DNA of 64,000 bases from Ustulina deusta (taxonomy: Eukaryota > Ascomycota > Sordariomycetes > Xylariales > Xylariaceae). The notes beneath the pieces were generated by a model, which ran no database searches, was not told the DNA's origin, and saw only the letters and a program-made list of their open reading frames with translations. Positions within the stretch are counted from its first letter, which is position 1. Every line of letters begins with the position of its first letter. Below are positions 62,016-64,000 of the stretch, one piece after another. Made by a program: the position numbers and the translations under genes. The DNA is taken from contig JAJNNX010000007.1 of the NCBI GenBank assembly GCA_023159155.1, positions 806,001 through 870,000 of the forward strand. Direction: 5' to 3'.

Positions 62016-63927
62016 ATGGTCAATCACACCACCGGTGAGTCGCTGGCATGTCATTATACGCCGGTTGCGCCCTCGTCCATTCCCAGCGATATCAATCTCG
62101 CGTCGTCCGAACTAATCAACCATATTCCGATTCCAGCCCGTTTCGCTAACGCCGAGGTGACCGTTTCAGGCACAGGCTCCGTCGACATCTCGACATTTTC
62201 GGCCACCCCTCATCATCACGCCGGGTTGCTGGAGCTGCCGGCAGAATTGATTGATACCATCTTTTCATATCTCACGCCGCTTGAACTTGTTGGACTATCT
62301 CTAGTATGCCGCGCACTCCTGTATCATGCCGTGAATGATATACATTGGCATCGACACGTGTTATTGAGCCTGCCGGGGAATCAAATCAAATCGCCATATC
62401 CATGCAAAACATGGCGTGAACTCTATGTAGCCCACAATCAATACTGGTTCTTGACTAAAAACAAGGTCTGGTTTTGTGACCACACACTAGCCGGCCAGAT
62501 GATTATTGCTAGATACGATGGGCGGCGAGGTTGCATTGAAGGCTACCAACTTCTCGCCACACGGTGTCGGGATGGGAGCGAGCCCTGGCTCGCTGACCCT
62601 ACTGTCCACATTCACTACTTTGAGCCCAAGGTTAAGCTACATCTCGATAAGCCAATCCTTCAATTCAACGTGGACAGCTTGGAAAACCTGATGCGCATTT
62701 CTCTATCATCATCGGATTCAACAAGACGAACTGCACGCCGCTTTTTCCCGGAGCACCCGATGCGGTACAGCCACGGATCAGACCCGAGATTCAGCACATT
62801 TGTGCTCGCGAAACCTCTTGAAGAACAAGATGTAGCTCGCCATTCCGGGCGTCTTTTCCCTTACAACATGGTTTGGCCGCCACCGACTATCCCCGCGGCT
62901 CACCGGGTTCTTGGCCACCCCGCTGACATTGCAGGGGGCCCAACCCATGACCTAATATCTTCCCCACGATGGAGACCAGTTAACCGTTCGGAAGTTTCAG
63001 ATTTAACTTTTCGAATCCGGCAGTGGATAGAATTAGGTCCGCCAACGGTAGGGTTTCACATTGGCGAGGAGTGGTGAGTAATTCTCGAAGTCATGACCAG
63101 AGTATAAAGCATTCTTTTCATGCCAAAATCTCGTCTTAGAAGCTTGTCGCCTTTTCAAAACATTTGCAGCTTACACCCCAAATCGCAATTGCTGACCCTC
63201 AGTGTTATAGTGTGACATACTCAACACTTGACCCCGTATTGTAGTAAGTAATTACTAGCTTCCTTTCTTTATCCTAGTCATTCTCCAAGAGGTTCATTCT
63301 CTTTTCTGGACTACAATTTGTCTTGAGCGCTTTGCACGCACCCATAAAATCTGGAAAACTTGCTTGAGGACTTACACCGAACTCCGCAGCACTCCAACGC
63401 CGGAGCGACCTTGGAGAGGTATCTGGGTCGGTGATTACAGCGTGCATGGCTGCGAGTTTCTTCTTATAAATCAACCCGACATCGACGAAGAAGGCTATCA
63501 AGAACCCCTTGTGAAGCTTGACACCGAAAGCGATGCAGAATTCCAGTCACGATTCCTGTCGCAGAAAGTCTACCGCGGTTCACTGGAGGCAATCAAGCTC
63601 ACAGGTGATCCAAATGTACCCAGGGGTGAATACACATTCTTAGCGGGTGACCTGGGAGAAGATGGGTTCATCGGCATTGCTGAGGAGCCACCTTTCGAGG
63701 GCGCTAGAATCGTGAGAAGCCGAGGCCACGTCGCTGGGGTCGGGTTTACGGGCGGTGAGGTTCTTTGCGTCGTGTTTCATAGTTGACACTGACAATTTCT
63801 AGACAATTATATCGAATCGCAGCTCATCCTTGTCTCGTATAATCGATTGGCTCAATATTGGGTCGACTTTGGACACATTAGCTTCTTCGAGAGGGTCGAT
63901 ATCGACCAATTCCTTAAGCCATCTTGA
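62016..63927 (+). CDS. F-box protein, FBXO31-like
   Basis: Proposed exons are 62,016-63,073, 63,211-63,243, 63,390-63,754 and 63,803-63,927, giving 526 residues with all phases consistent. Donors are GTGAGT, GTAAGT and GTGAGG; acceptors TATAG, GCAG and CTAG. An F-box lies at about 70-113 (LLELPAELIDTIFSYL...CRALLYHAV), which would bind Skp1 in an SCF ubiquitin ligase. The C-terminal part contains PWRGIWVGDYSVHGCEFLL, EAIKLTGDPNVPRGEYTF, RSRGHVAGVGF, and, in exon 4, QYWVDFGHISFFERVD; this pattern (VGDY..HG.E, KLTGDPNVP, GHVAG.GF) is that of the substrate-binding domain of FBXO31-type proteins. The 33-nt second exon encodes V-T-Y-S-T-L-D-P-V-L and restores the LYTPTPERPW junction. Substrates are unknown. 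The first 65 residues are low complexity. Confidence 0.85.
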
Positions 63928-64000
63928 TTTTCCCGATACTACAGCCGTAAGACCGTCAACTTCTATACCTAACTCCGTCAATACGTCAGCGTGTCATTAT

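Noticed and set aside
63074..63368. Single long intron model for the F-box gene with acceptor CTTGAG at 63,368
   Set aside because: It keeps a frame, but gives WTYTELRSTPT in place of the family-like Y-S-T-L-D-P-V-L-Y-T-P-T-P-E-R-P-W obtained with the 33-nt exon and the acceptor at 63,389.
46310..63927. Idea that the genes form a biosynthetic cluster
   Set aside because: The set (caspase-like, ADE6, membrane protein, hydrolase, cupin, F-box) has no core synthase, transporter or regulator and mixed orientations. Hydrolase and cupin being convergent is not enough.

Overview
The window is eukaryotic and reads as a filamentous ascomycete (Pezizomycotina). The genes carry short spliceosomal introns with GTRNGT donors and CTAAC-type branch sites. 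Two sharply different base compositions sit side by side, and the AT-rich part carries the mark of repeat-induced point mutation (RIP): C-to-T and G-to-A changes confined to repeats. The lineage below that is not certain; the many TAGGTACC-like motifs between genes would suit a Sordariomycete, but this is weak.

Region 1 (1 to about 45,212) is an AT-rich block with no intact gene. It is a nested stack of RIP-degraded LTR retrotransposons. The oldest layer is a Ty3/Gypsy-type family (called A here) with long LTRs of about 1.8-1.9 kb (called R1). It is present as A1 (+, 926-2,857 and 10,501-11,997), A2 (-, about 29,100-32,730) and A3 (-, 35,956-36,775 and 41,587-44,500). Three younger elements were inserted into it, each with recognisable LTRs and a target-site duplication: B (Gypsy, -, 2,858-10,495, LTRs 179 bp, TSD TTATT), C (Gypsy, +, 13,538-26,286, LTRs 354 bp, 12.7 kb in all) and D (Copia-like, -, 36,776-41,586, TSD TAATA). 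Undisturbed copies of the same host sequence elsewhere in the window act as empty sites and confirm the insertion points. All reading frames are broken by RIP stops, but RT, RNase H, integrase and zinc-knuckle motifs can still be read.

Region 2 (45,213-64,000) is ordinary balanced-composition gene space. In order it holds: a degenerate caspase-like (C14-type) protein gene (-, 46,310-48,034, 3 exons); the purine biosynthesis gene for phosphoribosylformylglycinamidine synthase, ADE6 (-, 48,400-52,950, 6 exons); a small single-span membrane protein (+, 55,345-55,602); a membrane-anchored alpha/beta hydrolase (+, 56,839-58,446); a small cupin protein (-, 58,582-59,217, 3 exons, one GC-AG intron), convergent with the hydrolase; and an FBXO31-like F-box protein (+, 62,016-63,927, 4 exons including a 33-nt exon). 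These are unrelated single genes, not a cluster. Only ADE6 has a firmly known pathway role.

The points most worth checking are a one-nucleotide frame conflict at the third intron of ADE6, the 12.7-kb element C with about 5 kb of unexplained sequence downstream of its integrase, the un-mutated R1 fragment at the edge of the AT block that shows the pre-RIP sequence, and the caspase-like protein that lacks both catalytic residues.
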